A DNA stretch of 64,000 nucleotides from CAWHOW01 sp963831005 (GCA_963831005.1 CAWHOW010000045.1:62001-126000), one strand, 5' to 3'; counted from the stretch's first letter, positions 52,433 to 62,521 are shown. The notes: generated by a model from the sequence alone, not told the origin. Made by a program: numbers and translations.

Positions 52433-53374
52433 ATGATGAAGGAAATAATTCCTCCGGTTGATAAAATGCTTCTTGAACAGGAGCTGACAGAGGATAAGTT
52501 TATTCGAAACACTAATCATAAAAGCAACGAAATTTATATCGTTACTAACAGCGATTCACCAAATATTATTAAGGAGATAGGGCGTTTGCGCGAGATTACT
52601 TTTCGCAGGGCAGGCGGTGGCACAGGCGAAGAAATTGATATTGATGAATATGATTTCAGCCATGCTCCTTACAAACAATTGATTGTTTGGGATCCCAAAG
52701 AGCGTGAAATTGTTGGTGGTTACCGCTTTATTCGCTGTGGCGATGCTTTGAAGGATGATAATGGCGAATACATGCTTGCAACGGCACATCTTTTTAAGTA
52801 TTCCGATATATTTGAGAAATATTACATGCCTTATACCATTGAACTTGGGCGTTCTTTTGTTCAACCTCATTACCAACCTTTGAACGACCCGCGTAAAGGT
52901 TTATACGCGTTGGATAATATTTGGGATGGCTTAGGCGCTATTGCTATTGATAATCCTGACATTCGTTATTTTTTCGGAAAAGTTACCATGTACCTTAACT
53001 TTAACCAGGAAGCGCGCGACCTGATTTTGTATTTTCTTCATAAATATTTCCCCGACAGGGAAAACCTTGTAACACCGAAATTCCCAAGGGGGATACAAAC
53101 CGATATTCGCCAGCTTATGGCTATTTTTACCGGTAATTCTTACCAGGAAGATTATAAAATATTATCGCATAACGTTAGGCGATTAAATGAAACCATTCCG
53201 CCTTTGGTTAATGCTTATATGAACCTTTCGCCTTCCATGCTCACTTTCGGCACAGCGCTTAATGATACTTTCGGCGATGTGGAAGAAACAGGCATTTTGG
53301 TTACCATTAGCGATATTTACGATATGAAGAAAGACCGCCATTTACACACGTATAAAAAAAATATCAAGAAATAG
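52433..53374 (+). CDS. GNAT-fold N-acyltransferase (likely GlsB/hemolysin-like)
   Basis: The 313-aa protein matches the hemolysin-like N-acyltransferase pattern: IGRLREITFRRAGGGTGEEI at residues about 45-65, KEREIVGGYRFIRCGDAL, and YTIELGRSFVQPHYQP, then LYALDNIWDGLGAIA. Members transfer a 3-hydroxyacyl chain from ACP to the amino group of glycine or ornithine, and are known as GlsB or OlsB. The adjacent O-acyltransferase would add the second chain. Together they suggest phosphate-free amino lipids in the membrane. Confidence 0.82.
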   Translation: MMKEIIPPVDKMLLEQELTEDKFIRNTNHKSNEIYIVTNSDSPNIIKEIGRLREITFRRAGGGTGEEIDIDEYDFSHAPYKQLIVWDPKEREIVGGYRFIRCGDALKDDNGEYMLATAHLFKYSDIFEKYYMPYTIELGRSFVQPHYQPLNDPRKGLYALDNIWDGLGAIAIDNPDIRYFFGKVTMYLNFNQEARDLILYFLHKYFPDRENLVTPKFPRGIQTDIRQLMAIFTGNSYQEDYKILSHNVRRLNETIPPLVNAYMNLSPSMLTFGTALNDTFGDVEETGILVTISDIYDMKKDRHLHTYKKNIKK

Positions 53375-53389
53375 TTTCAATCCTTTATT

Positions 53390-54001
53390 ATGCAAATAAA
53401 ATCAGCAGAATTTGTTTTAAGCAGTGTAAGCAATGAAAAATGTCCCAGGACCTCCTGTCCTGAATATGCTTTTATAGGCAGGTCGAACGTGGGGAAATCG
53501 TCGCTTATCAATATGATAGTTGACAAAAAGAACCTTGCCAAAACATCGTCAACACCGGGGAAGACCCAAATGATAAATCATTTTATAATTAACGAAAACT
53601 GGTATATTGCCGACCTTCCGGGCTATGGCTATGCTAAAGTATCGAAAGATAACCGCAGCAAATGGGATAAAGTATCGAGGGGTTATTTGCATAAACGCCA
53701 AAACCTGCTTACCACTTTTGTTCTGGTTGATTCGCGACTGGTGCCACAACAGAACGACATTGATTTTATGGAGTGGATGGGCGAAAAAGAACTTCCGTTT
53801 ATTATTGTTTTTACCAAGACCGATAAGCTGAATCATAGCGAGATTACATTGAATATCGAGCATTATCAAACTATAATGAAAGATTTTTGGGAGGATTTGC
53901 CCAGATTTATCATGACTTCGGCCGAAACCAAAACGGGGCGTGAAGAAATACTAGAGTTTATTGAAAAAACCAATAAGGAATACGGGGAATTTTGTAAATA
54001 G
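53390..54001 (+). CDS. ysxC: Ribosome biogenesis GTPase YsxC/EngB
   Basis: The 203-aa GTPase assists late 50S assembly. G1 GRSNVGKSSLI is near residue 30, the G2/G3 region has TPGKTQMINHF and ADLPGYGYAKVS, G4 FTKTDKL and G5 TSAETKTGR are present. The N-terminal KSAEFVLSSVSNEKCPRTSC is slightly extended. It starts 15 bp after the N-acyltransferase gene, so it may share a transcript. Confidence 0.96.
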   Translation: MQIKSAEFVLSSVSNEKCPRTSCPEYAFIGRSNVGKSSLINMIVDKKNLAKTSSTPGKTQMINHFIINENWYIADLPGYGYAKVSKDNRSKWDKVSRGYLHKRQNLLTTFVLVDSRLVPQQNDIDFMEWMGEKELPFIIVFTKTDKLNHSEITLNIEHYQTIMKDFWEDLPRFIMTSAETKTGREEILEFIEKTNKEYGEFCK

Positions 54002-54331
54002 TTATCGGTTTGGGCTGGCTGTAGCCATTTAACTTTTAAAACAGACCATCAAATGCCTGTCTTTTTCATCCAAAAATCGCAAATAGCTGATAATTAGACA
54101 CTCCCACTTTTCTAATTTGAAAAGAATGTTAGCTAAGTTTAAAACATACTAACAAAGTTTAAAAAAATGCTATGTATGATTGATTAACCGGAAGCAATTA
54201 CAATAAATTCACCGGCTAAAAAGCTGCATTGTGATAGCTGGATGCAAAACAAAGGTAGAAATTGTATCCCTTATTTTTTTGTGTATATCCGAAAAAGCCA
54301 TAATTTCGCAAACTACTAAAGCCATACAATT
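54002..54331. other. 330-bp intergenic region
   Basis: No gene or structured RNA recognised. Mostly AT-rich; contains two copies of AAGTTTAAAA (54136-54145 and 54156-54165). Confidence 0.4.
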
Positions 54332-54583
54332 TTGGAGACCTTATTTATTATCATCCTTATTGTTATTTTCCTTAATCTTGCCGCCAGGTATCTGCTTCCT
54401 ATTGTTTTGCGGCGAATGATGAAAAAGTTCAGCAACAGGTTTCAGCAAGGCATGGATAATTCCGCCAATTATCAGCAGCACCAGGATAAAGAAGGCGAAA
54501 TTCATATTGATTCCGTTACTGATAAAAACAAAAGCCACTCTAATGATGTAGGCGAGTACGTTGATTACGAAGAAATAAAATAA
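54332..54583 (+). CDS. DUF4834-like small membrane protein
   Basis: The frame opens at a TTG (54332) and codes for 83 aa: one N-terminal membrane helix (LFIIILIVIFLNLAARYLLP) followed by a polar tail with KEGEIHIDSV and a final VGEYVDYEEIK. That arrangement, with the closing YVDYEEI motif, fits DUF4834 proteins of Bacteroidota. No ATG exists at the right place. It lies 24 bp before the YfhO-type gene. Function unknown. Confidence 0.65.
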   Translation: METLFIIILIVIFLNLAARYLLPIVLRRMMKKFSNRFQQGMDNSANYQQHQDKEGEIHIDSVTDKNKSHSNDVGEYVDYEEIK

Positions 54584-54607
54584 GTCCGTTCATTCAAACA
54601 TCCATTT

Positions 54608-57106
54608 ATGAAAGATTTTAACGTTAAAAAGATTTTACCGCACCTGATTGCCATAGCAATTTTTGTAGTTATTACTCTGGTTTATTTCGCCCCCTTAATG
54701 GAAGGAAAACAGTTGAGCCAGAGCGACACACAGCAGTTCCAGGGCGCTTCGAAAGAAATTTCGGATTACAGGGCTGCCACAGGAAAAGAAGCCTTGTGGA
54801 CCAACAGCATGTTTGGCGGAATGCCGGCTTACCAAATATCGGTTGTATATTCTTCGAACCTTGTAAAATATATTGATCATTATTTGCATTTATGGCTACC
54901 CGGACAGGCAGGAATGGTTTTCATTTATTTCCTTGGGTTTTATATTTTACTGCTGGTATTTAAGGTCGACCAGAAACTAAGCGCCATTGGCGCCATAGGG
55001 TTCGGGTTCTCATCATTTTTCCTCATCATACTTGCCGTGGGACATAATACACAGGCAATTGCCATTGGATATATGGCTCCTGTTGTTGCAGGCGTGGTGC
55101 TTAGTTTCAGGGGGAAATATTTAGGAGGAGGCATTTTAACTGCGCTTGCACTTGCGCTTGAAATTAATGCCAACCATGTACAGATTACTTATTACCTGAT
55201 GCTGATAATATTTGTGCTTATTATTGCTGAATTCATTTATAAATTAAAGGAAAAGAAATTAAAAGAGTTTTTCCAAGTAATTGTTATCCTGGCTTTCGCA
55301 GGGATATTGGCTGTTGGAACTAATTTCACCAATCTATGGTCAACCTACGAATATGGAAAAGCATCCACAAGAAGTAAATCGGAACTTACGTCAAATTCAG
55401 AAGACAAAACAACTGGCCTAGATAGGTCGTATGTTACCGATTACAGCTATGGAAAAATGGAAACATTCACGCTGCTAATACCTAATTTCATGGGTGGTTC
55501 ATCAGAAGGTGAACTGAGTAGAAGCTCAGAAACATATAAGTTTTTTAAAGAAAATAATGTTCCTAATGCTGAAAAGATTATCAAGAGCCTGCCTTTGTAC
55601 TGGGGTCCGCAGGGTTCTACTTATGGACCTGTATATGCAGGGGCAATACTGTGTTTCTTGTTCGTATTGGGATTATTCATTGTAAAGGGAAAGTATAAAT
55701 GGTGGTTGCTTGCTGCCACTATACTTGGTATTATGCTGGCATGGGGAAAGAACCTGATGTGGTTCACTAATATCTTTCTCGATTATGTGCCGGGTTACGA
55801 TAAGTTCCGTGCGGTTTCCATGACAATGGTGATAGCAGAATTCTGCATTCCATTATTGGGTTTATTGGCATTGAAGAATATGTTCAGCAGCGAAATTACA
55901 AAGGAAACAAAACTAAAGGCTTTGAAATACAGCAGCATTATTACCCTTGGAGCAATAGTGTTGTTTGGATTTCTTGGGGGCATGTTTTTTGACTTTATTT
56001 CCAATAGCGATAAAGAACTGGCTTCCTATGGTTATCCTGTAAGTGCTTTACAAAGCGACCGCCATGGATTGTTAATGACAGATAGTTTCAGATCATTCAT
56101 ATTTATAGCACTTACTGCAGTGGGTTTATGGCTGTATTCCATAAATAAATTCAAGAACAAGAATATTCTCATAATTGGTATTGGAGCCCTTATCCTTATT
56201 GATATGTGGACTGTTGACAAACGTATGTTGAATACTGATAACTTTGTAAGCAAAAGCAAATATACTGCTGAGTTCATAAAAACAAAATGCGATGAAGCTA
56301 TACTTGCTGATAATTCATTGGATTATCGTGTACTGAACCTCGAAAACCCATTTAACGATGCCAAGACTTCATATTATCACAAGTCGATCGGGGGCTATCA
56401 TGGAGCAAAGATGAAACGTTACCAGGAATTAATTGAAAATAGCATCTCCAGGGAATTGCAGATGATACAGGCTGCTTTCTCCTCCAAATCTCCTGATTCT
56501 GCATTGATGATAACGCTAAAGCATATTCCCGTTCTGAATATGCTGAATATGAAGTATATTATTTATAATCCACAGGCTCCTCCAGTAAGAAACCCATTTC
56601 CATTGGGCAATGCATGGTTTGTTGATAACTATAAAGTGGTTCCGAATGCTGACGAAGAAATAGTTGCAATGAGAACATTTAATCCCTCGCAAACAGCTAT
56701 TATCGATAAGCGTTTTGAGAACATAGTTTCTAATTACAGGAATAAAAAAGATACTGCTTCGTCAATCTCCTTAAGCAGCTACGAGCCTAATGACCTTGTA
56801 TATAATGTTAAAACATCGAAAGAGCAATTAGCCGTTTTCTCTGAGATATATTATGATATGGGATGGAATGCTTATATTGATGATGGTGCAACACCCGCTC
56901 CATATTTCAGGGCAAATTATATTCTTCGCGGAATGATCGTTCCTGCAGGCGCACATAAAATTGAATGGAAGTTTGAGCCTAAGGTATATTATACAGGCGA
57001 AAAGGTTTCTTATGCATTTAATATTCTGTTAATTCTTGTTGTAGTCGGTGGATTAGTCATGGGAATAATTGGCTTGAATAAAAAGAAGATGACTGATGCG
57101 GCTTAA
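54608..57106 (+). CDS. YfhO-family membrane protein
   Basis: The 832-aa integral membrane protein has some 12 hydrophobic helices in its N-terminal two-thirds and a soluble C-terminal domain with ENPFNDAKTSYYHKSIGGYH and YDMGWNAYIDDGATPAP, then GAHKIEWKFEPKVYY. This is the layout of YfhO proteins, which resemble GT-C glycosyltransferases acting on lipid-linked sugars outside the membrane. No individual acceptor or donor can be named. A GT gene follows 12 bp later. Confidence 0.88.
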   Translation: MKDFNVKKILPHLIAIAIFVVITLVYFAPLMEGKQLSQSDTQQFQGASKEISDYRAATGKEALWTNSMFGGMPAYQISVVYSSNLVKYIDHYLHLWLPGQAGMVFIYFLGFYILLLVFKVDQKLSAIGAIGFGFSSFFLIILAVGHNTQAIAIGYMAPVVAGVVLSFRGKYLGGGILTALALALEINANHVQITYYLMLIIFVLIIAEFIYKLKEKKLKEFFQVIVILAFAGILAVGTNFTNLWSTYEYGKASTRSKSELTSNSEDKTTGLDRSYVTDYSYGKMETFTLLIPNFMGGSSEGELSRSSETYKFFKENNVPNAEKIIKSLPLYWGPQGSTYGPVYAGAILCFLFVLGLFIVKGKYKWWLLAATILGIMLAWGKNLMWFTNIFLDYVPGYDKFRAVSMTMVIAEFCIPLLGLLALKNMFSSEITKETKLKALKYSSIITLGAIVLFGFLGGMFFDFISNSDKELASYGYPVSALQSDRHGLLMTDSFRSFIFIALTAVGLWLYSINKFKNKNILIIGIGALILIDMWTVDKRMLNTDNFVSKSKYTAEFIKTKCDEAILADNSLDYRVLNLENPFNDAKTSYYHKSIGGYHGAKMKRYQELIENSISRELQMIQAAFSSKSPDSALMITLKHIPVLNMLNMKYIIYNPQAPPVRNPFPLGNAWFVDNYKVVPNADEEIVAMRTFNPSQTAIIDKRFENIVSNYRNKKDTASSISLSSYEPNDLVYNVKTSKEQLAVFSEIYYDMGWNAYIDDGATPAPYFRANYILRGMIVPAGAHKIEWKFEPKVYYTGEKVSYAFNILLILVVVGGLVMGIIGLNKKKMTDAA

Positions 57107-57118
57107 TGCCATAATCTC

Positions 57119-58429
57119 ATGAAAAAAGTTTTAATCATTACATACTACTGGCCACCAAGCGGAGGTTCAGGAGTACAGCGCTGGATGTATTTCTGTAAAT
57201 ATTTAAAGGATTTTGGAATCGAACCCATTGTAATTACGGTCGATGAAAAAAAGGCTTCTTATAGAAACCTGGATTTTTCTTTCTGTGAACTTGTAGAAGA
57301 TATAGAAGTTTATAAAACAAACACATTGGAGCCGCTAAAGTTTTATTCAAAAATAATGAGCGGAGACAAAAATGCTGCAATTCCTACAGCATTTGCAGGT
57401 GAATCTCAACCTAACTATTTTCAAAAAATTAGTCGTTTCATTCGGGGAAATTTTTTCCTTCCCGATGCAAGAATTGGTTGGGTTAAATATGCCGTTAGAA
57501 TGGCGAAAAATGTAATAGCCAATAATGATATTTCTTATTTAATAACAACAGGACCTCCGCATTCAACACATTTAATAGGATTGAAATTAAAAAAATATTT
57601 CTCAATACCCTGGATGACCGATTTCAGGGATTCATGGACTGCTTTGCATTATAATAATTTTTTATATCGAACTAAAAGTGCCAAGCTTAGAGATGCTGTC
57701 CTTGAAAAAGAAGTTTTATCTAAAGCAGATTTGGTGCTAACAGTCGGTCCTTCGCTGAAAAGACATCTTGAAATAAAAGGCAATATTGACCCTGAAAAAG
57801 TCTATTATATTTATAACGGATATGATGAGAATGATTTCCGAGATGTTGAATATCATATTGATTCTGATTCTTTTACCATAAGCCATATCGGAATGCTTTC
57901 CGACTCGCAGCCAATAACAGCATTTCTCAAGGCTCTAAGGTTTTTTTACGATTCCAATCATCCTATTTGCAAGCATTTAAAATTCAAATTAATAGGTAAT
58001 GTCTCTCAGAACAATATTGACGAAACAAAATTAATAGTTCAGGACCTGCCCTTAGAACATATCAATTATGTTGAAAAGAAGAAAGCTGTTTCATTTATGC
58101 TGAGTTCAGATCTTTTATTCAACAGCCTTGCCGAAATGGAAAACAGCGAATTGATTATTTCCGGAAAACTTATGGAATATATTGCTTCCGGAAAACCGAT
58201 TATTTGTATTGGCAATCCTAAAGGGGATGCTGCTAACTTGCTAAAGGAATTTAAGTACAGCGCGGTTTTTGACCGGAAGGACGTTAGTTCAATCATTGAG
58301 TTTTTGGAAAAGATATTTAAAAATTGGATTAATAAAATTACATTTGCAGATACGGATAAAAGAGTACAACAATATAGCAGATATCAAACTACAAATCAAT
58401 TAGCTAATCTATTAAAAAAATATTTATGA
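57119..58429 (+). CDS. Glycosyltransferase (GT4-like, GT-B fold)
   Basis: The 436-aa protein begins MKKVLIITYYWPPSGGSGVQ, the typical start of sugar-nucleotide-dependent GT-B transferases, and continues VYYIYNGYDENDFRD, DSFTISHIGMLSDSQPI, then ELIISGKLMEYIASGKPIIC with its E-x7-E type donor-binding region. The donor sugar is unknown. It is translationally coupled to the PIG-L gene by an ATGA overlap. Confidence 0.88.
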   Translation: MKKVLIITYYWPPSGGSGVQRWMYFCKYLKDFGIEPIVITVDEKKASYRNLDFSFCELVEDIEVYKTNTLEPLKFYSKIMSGDKNAAIPTAFAGESQPNYFQKISRFIRGNFFLPDARIGWVKYAVRMAKNVIANNDISYLITTGPPHSTHLIGLKLKKYFSIPWMTDFRDSWTALHYNNFLYRTKSAKLRDAVLEKEVLSKADLVLTVGPSLKRHLEIKGNIDPEKVYYIYNGYDENDFRDVEYHIDSDSFTISHIGMLSDSQPITAFLKALRFFYDSNHPICKHLKFKLIGNVSQNNIDETKLIVQDLPLEHINYVEKKKAVSFMLSSDLLFNSLAEMENSELIISGKLMEYIASGKPIICIGNPKGDAANLLKEFKYSAVFDRKDVSSIIEFLEKIFKNWINKITFADTDKRVQQYSRYQTTNQLANLLKKYL

Positions 58430-59076
58430 TCAATAATGGATTTCAGGATATTCATAAAGTCTTATTTTTAGGACCACATCCTGATGATGCTGAATTTTCG
58501 AGTGGAGGTACAATCTCGAAATTACTTGAAAATAATATTGAAATACATTATGCTGTGTTCAGTATGGCTGAAAAATCTATCCCAAAGGGCTTTGGAGCGG
58601 GGGCTATAAAGAAGGAATTACTGGAAGTTGTGGATTTCATTGGAATAAAAAAGGAGTTTCTATATTTATATGATTTTGAAGTTAGGGAATTCCCAAAATA
58701 TCGTCAGGATATTCTGGAAGAAATGGTTAAACTGAACCGGCAAATAAATCCCGATCTTGTTTTCCTTCCCGCCGAATCAGATATTCATCAGGACCATAAA
58801 ACAATTTATGAAGAAGGTATTAGAGCTTTCAAGCTGTCCAGAATTCTTTCTTACGAAATGCCTTGGAATAATTTTTCTTTTCTTTCAAACATGTTTGTCA
58901 TTCTTGAAGAACGGCACCTAGTTAAAAAATTGGAAATGCTAAAGCTATATAAAACGCAAGCATTTCGTCAATACAATAATGAAGAATATTTTAAATCATT
59001 AATGAAAATCAAAGGATTTCAGATCAATGAAAAATATGCTGAATCATTTCAGATACTAAGATGGAAAATATATTGA
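58426..59076 (+). CDS. PIG-L-family N-deacetylase
   Basis: The 216-aa zinc hydrolase has FLGPHPDDAEFSSGGTI with His18, Asp20-Asp21 and Glu23, plus the distal ligand motif SDIHQDHKTIYEEG. These enzymes remove N-acetyl groups from sugars such as GlcNAc-phosphatidylinositol or related compounds. It lies between a GT gene and an LpxD-like acyltransferase gene (16-bp overlap). Deacetylation followed by N-acylation of the freed amine is a natural reading of that order. Confidence 0.92.
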   Translation: MINNGFQDIHKVLFLGPHPDDAEFSSGGTISKLLENNIEIHYAVFSMAEKSIPKGFGAGAIKKELLEVVDFIGIKKEFLYLYDFEVREFPKYRQDILEEMVKLNRQINPDLVFLPAESDIHQDHKTIYEEGIRAFKLSRILSYEMPWNNFSFLSNMFVILEERHLVKKLEMLKLYKTQAFRQYNNEEYFKSLMKIKGFQINEKYAESFQILRWKIY

Positions 59077-60005
59077 AACTAAAAGATATTCTGGATTATT
59101 TTAAATCCAGATCTTATACAATTATCAATTCTGATATTGAGTTAACAAGAAAAATAATTGGGCCAAGAAATATATCAGAAGCTTCAGGAAATCATATTTC
59201 ATTCCTTTCATCAAAGTATGAAGCAACAGCTGATAAATTAATTGAAAAATCGCATTCCGCTTTGGTAGTTGTTGATTCAAAGATTTATCAGAGTTTTGAT
59301 GATTCGTTAAAAAAACAGATAACAGCATTTATTGTTTTATCTGAAGCTCCTAAAAAAACATTTGTTGATTGTCTTCATCATCTTTTCAGAGAAGAGGAAG
59401 TAATCAGAGAGATACACCCCTCAACGGTCATTCACCCTTCAGTAAAATATGGCAAGAACATTTATATCGGTCCCAATACTGTGATAGATAAAAATGTTAC
59501 TATCGGGAATGATTGTTTCATAGGTCCAAATTGCCATATTCAAAAGGGAACTATTATAGGAAACAGGGTGATAATAAGATCGAATGTAACGATAGGAAAT
59601 CAGGGATTTGGTTTTGTGAAAGATGAAGCCGGTAATAATATTAATTTCCCGCATTTTGGTAATGTTATAATTGAAGATGATGTGCAGATCGGCAGCTCTA
59701 CCTGCATTGACAGGGGTGCACTAAGTGATACATTTATTAAAGAAGGAGTCAAAATTGATAATCATGTAAACATCGGCCATAATGTCCAAATTGGTAGAAA
59801 CTCCCTTATAATTGCATTTACATGGATTGGGGGCAGCACTATAATAGGAGATAATTGCTGGGTTTCACCGTCCGTTCTTTTAAAAAATGGAATAACTGTT
59901 GGCGATAATTCAACTCTTTATATGGGATGTGTCGTGACAAAAGATGTTCCCTCTAATGTAACTGTTAGTGGATATCCAGCCAGAATTATTGAAAAAAAAC
60001 AATAA
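59061..60005 (+). CDS. LpxD-like hexapeptide N-acyltransferase
   Basis: The 314-aa protein has an N-terminal uridine-binding-like domain (LKDILDYFKSRSYTIINS, then ISFLSSKYEA) and a left-handed beta-helix from residue about 115 with hexapeptides such as IYIGPNTVI, VTIGNDCFI, VKIDNHVNIGHNVQIGRN. The HNVQIG His corresponds to the catalytic His of LpxD. It differs from housekeeping LpxD genes by its neighbours: it sits in a glycan/acyl-modification run, not with lpxA or fabZ. It may add a fatty acyl group to an amino sugar made by the PIG-L enzyme. Confidence 0.85.
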   Translation: MENILKLKDILDYFKSRSYTIINSDIELTRKIIGPRNISEASGNHISFLSSKYEATADKLIEKSHSALVVVDSKIYQSFDDSLKKQITAFIVLSEAPKKTFVDCLHHLFREEEVIREIHPSTVIHPSVKYGKNIYIGPNTVIDKNVTIGNDCFIGPNCHIQKGTIIGNRVIIRSNVTIGNQGFGFVKDEAGNNINFPHFGNVIIEDDVQIGSSTCIDRGALSDTFIKEGVKIDNHVNIGHNVQIGRNSLIIAFTWIGGSTIIGDNCWVSPSVLLKNGITVGDNSTLYMGCVVTKDVPSNVTVSGYPARIIEKKQ

Positions 60006-60100
60006 GTTTTTAATATTTCTTTTCTGTTTTTCAAATCTGAACTTATTGAGAATATTATGAATGTTCTTCATTTACGAAAATAAATTCAAACAAAAATTAT

Positions 60101-60108
60101 TAAATTTG
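60101..60108 (+). promoter_or_regulatory. Candidate -7 element of the acyl-modification operon
   Basis: TAAATTTG fits TAnnTTTG and lies 26 bp before the ACP ATG. No clear -33 box is seen. Confidence 0.4.
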
Positions 60109-60133
60109 CAGGAATAAATTACTAAAATACAAA

Positions 60134-60373
60134 ATGACAAATCAGGAAAAATTAATACATGCGTTTTCAGAAGCGTTAAATATTGAAATAAACAAAGTAG
60201 TTGATTCTCTTGCTTACCAATCAATTCCGCAATGGGATTCAATTTCACATATGGTTTTAATCAGTCGGCTTGAAGAAGAATTTGACATTTCCATTGAAAC
60301 TGACGATGTTATTGAATTAAGTAATTTTACTAAGGCCAGAGAAATTTTAAAAAAACACAAAATAGTTTTTTAA
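60134..60373 (+). CDS. Acyl carrier protein
   Basis: The 79-aa acidic protein has the carrier fold: FSEALNIEINKVVDSLAYQS, then QWDSISHMVLISRLEEEFDI. Ser36 in WDSISH is the phosphopantetheine site. The motif is WDS rather than the DSL of the fatty-acid-synthase ACP, which suggests a specialised carrier. The following gene starts 1 bp after its stop, and the downstream set (FabG-like, adenylating enzyme, LuxE- and LuxC-like) could all act on acyl chains carried by it. Confidence 0.93.
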   Translation: MTNQEKLIHAFSEALNIEINKVVDSLAYQSIPQWDSISHMVLISRLEEEFDISIETDDVIELSNFTKAREILKKHKIVF

Positions 60374-60374
60374 A

Positions 60375-61118
60375 ATGCTTCTTAAAGACAAAACTGTTCT
60401 GATAACCGGTGCTTCGAAAGGCATTGGTCGTGCTACTGCATTATTATCTGCAGAAGAAGGAGCTCATCTTGTGCTTTTGTCCAGAGATATCAATAAACTT
60501 TCCGGTTTAAAAAAAGAGATTGAAGAGAAATACAAAAGCACAGTAATAATTTTCAAAGCTGATGTGCGAGAACAGGAAACATTAAAAAATATTTTCAAGG
60601 AATTAAACACTCTGAAAATATTTATTGACGTACTTGTTAATAATGCAGGCATAATGAATGACGCCGTTCTTCAGATAGTGAAACCGTCAATGATTAAAGA
60701 TATATATGAAACAAATGTTTTTGGTTCAATGTATGTTGCTCAGTTGGGTATAACTTCGATGCTCAGAAAAAGAAAAGGTTCCATCATAAATATAAGTTCT
60801 ATTATCGGGACTAACGGAAATATAGGGCAGTCGGTTTATGGTTCCAGTAAAAGTGCAATTATAGGATTTACGAAATCATTAAGCAAGGAATTATCCCCAA
60901 TTAATATCAGGGTTAATGCAGTAGCGCCTGGATTTATTGACACAGATATGACCAAAAGTATGGACAAGAAATATTACGAAAAAAATATTCAGTCAATAGG
61001 AATGAAACGCATCGGGCAGCCCGAAGATGTAGCAAAAGTTATTTTATTCCTTGCCTCTGACCTATCTGAATATGTTACCGGGCAAATTATTGGCGTTGAC
61101 GGAGGTATGATTATTTAA
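60375..61118 (+). CDS. SDR reductase (FabG-like)
   Basis: The 247-aa classical SDR shows TGASKGIGRAT for NADPH binding at 11-21, NNAG near residue 90, INISSIIG, and the catalytic YGSSK. The closing GQIIGVDGGMII is typical of FabG. It most likely reduces a 3-oxoacyl group on the dedicated ACP encoded just before it, but other ketone substrates are possible. Confidence 0.92.
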   Translation: MLLKDKTVLITGASKGIGRATALLSAEEGAHLVLLSRDINKLSGLKKEIEEKYKSTVIIFKADVREQETLKNIFKELNTLKIFIDVLVNNAGIMNDAVLQIVKPSMIKDIYETNVFGSMYVAQLGITSMLRKRKGSIINISSIIGTNGNIGQSVYGSSKSAIIGFTKSLSKELSPINIRVNAVAPGFIDTDMTKSMDKKYYEKNIQSIGMKRIGQPEDVAKVILFLASDLSEYVTGQIIGVDGGMII

Positions 61119-61126
61119 TTTATGTT

Positions 61127-62512
61127 ATGAGAGGATTACTCGACCATATTTCCGAAAATAAATCGCTTACTTATATCGATGTTGAAAAGAGGAAAATTTT
61201 CAAATATTGTGACATCCCTTTCAATGAAGATCTTTTAAAATCATCTGATAAAAAATTAGCATTGCTGTATATTGATAATTCAATTTACTCTATTATTACT
61301 TTATGGAATTTTTTTAAGAGTCCCCATGCATTTGCATTGCTAAGCCCTCGACTTGATATTGAGTTTAAAATACAGCTCGAGGAAAATTACAAACCAGATT
61401 ATATTTATGACTTGACACGTAACAAAATAAATAGTTACCATCAGATATCTCTTACCAGTGACATTAGTTTATTTTATAATGAATTTCCCAAAAAGAATAT
61501 TCATCCTGAAATAAAACTGATGCTAAGTACATCGGGAACTACAGGTTCTCCTAAATTTGTAAAACTTTCTGAAAAAAATGTACTAAGGAATGCTTTGTCT
61601 ATAATTGATTACTTGCCGATAAATCATGAGGATTCCACGCCAATAAATCTTCCGATTTATTATTCCTATGGGCTGTCCATACTTACCTCCAATTCAATAG
61701 CTGGAGGGAACATATACTGCTCTAACAAAGATGTGCTTGATAAAAGATTCTGGTCTGATTTTGAAAAGTATAAATATTCAAGTCTGGCGGGAGTTCCCTA
61801 CCTATATGAAATGTTAAACAGGATAGGTTTTACAAAGAACCATTATCCCTCATTGCGATATTTAACACAGGCAGGAGGAAAGCTTAATATTTCATTTGTT
61901 GAAGTTTTTCTGGAATATGCCAAAAGAAATGAAATAAAATTTTTCGTTATGTATGGACAAACTGAGGCAACAGCAAGAATGTCTTATTTGCCTTTTGAGA
62001 GGCTGGAAGAGAAAAAAGGTTCTATCGGAATGGCAATAAAAGATGGCATTTTTTCCATTGATGGTGAAACCGGTGAGTTATCATATTCAGGTCCTAACGT
62101 TTTCGGAGGATATGCGGTAAACATAAACGATCTTCAGGAATATATTTCCGATCAGGTTTTGAAAACAGGTGATATAGCAAGAGCTGATGAAGATGGTTTT
62201 TATTATATCACCGGCAGATTAAAAAGGTTTATGAAGTTATTCGGACAGCGCGTTAACTTAGATGAAGTAGAAACAATTCTGAAAAATCATTTTCAGGGCA
62301 TGACATTTGTCTGCGTTGGACTTGAAGATAAATTTCTCTTTACAGGAAGCAATAACAAAGATTTTAAAGGTGCAGATGCGATAGATTTTTTAAGTAATAA
62401 ATTAAATATTAACACCAATTTTATAAAATACGATTATATTCAAACAATCCCTTTAACAGTTAACGGGAAAGTTGATTACACGGCTATAACAGAAATTCTT
62501 TTAGGTAAATAA
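61127..62512 (+). CDS. AMP-dependent acyl-activating enzyme
   Basis: The 461-aa ANL-family protein has the ATP-binding motif LSTSGTTGSPKFVKLS, the adenylation motif MYGQTEATARMSYLP, KTGDIARADEDGFYYITGRLK, and a closing NGKVDY. It is shorter than usual acyl-CoA ligases (about 500-550 aa), with a compact N-terminus. It probably adenylates a carboxylic acid and loads it onto the ACP or CoA. It lies 8 bp after the SDR gene. Confidence 0.9.
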   Translation: MRGLLDHISENKSLTYIDVEKRKIFKYCDIPFNEDLLKSSDKKLALLYIDNSIYSIITLWNFFKSPHAFALLSPRLDIEFKIQLEENYKPDYIYDLTRNKINSYHQISLTSDISLFYNEFPKKNIHPEIKLMLSTSGTTGSPKFVKLSEKNVLRNALSIIDYLPINHEDSTPINLPIYYSYGLSILTSNSIAGGNIYCSNKDVLDKRFWSDFEKYKYSSLAGVPYLYEMLNRIGFTKNHYPSLRYLTQAGGKLNISFVEVFLEYAKRNEIKFFVMYGQTEATARMSYLPFERLEEKKGSIGMAIKDGIFSIDGETGELSYSGPNVFGGYAVNINDLQEYISDQVLKTGDIARADEDGFYYITGRLKRFMKLFGQRVNLDEVETILKNHFQGMTFVCVGLEDKFLFTGSNNKDFKGADAIDFLSNKLNINTNFIKYDYIQTIPLTVNGKVDYTAITEILLGK

Positions 62513-62521
62513 AGTTGTCCA

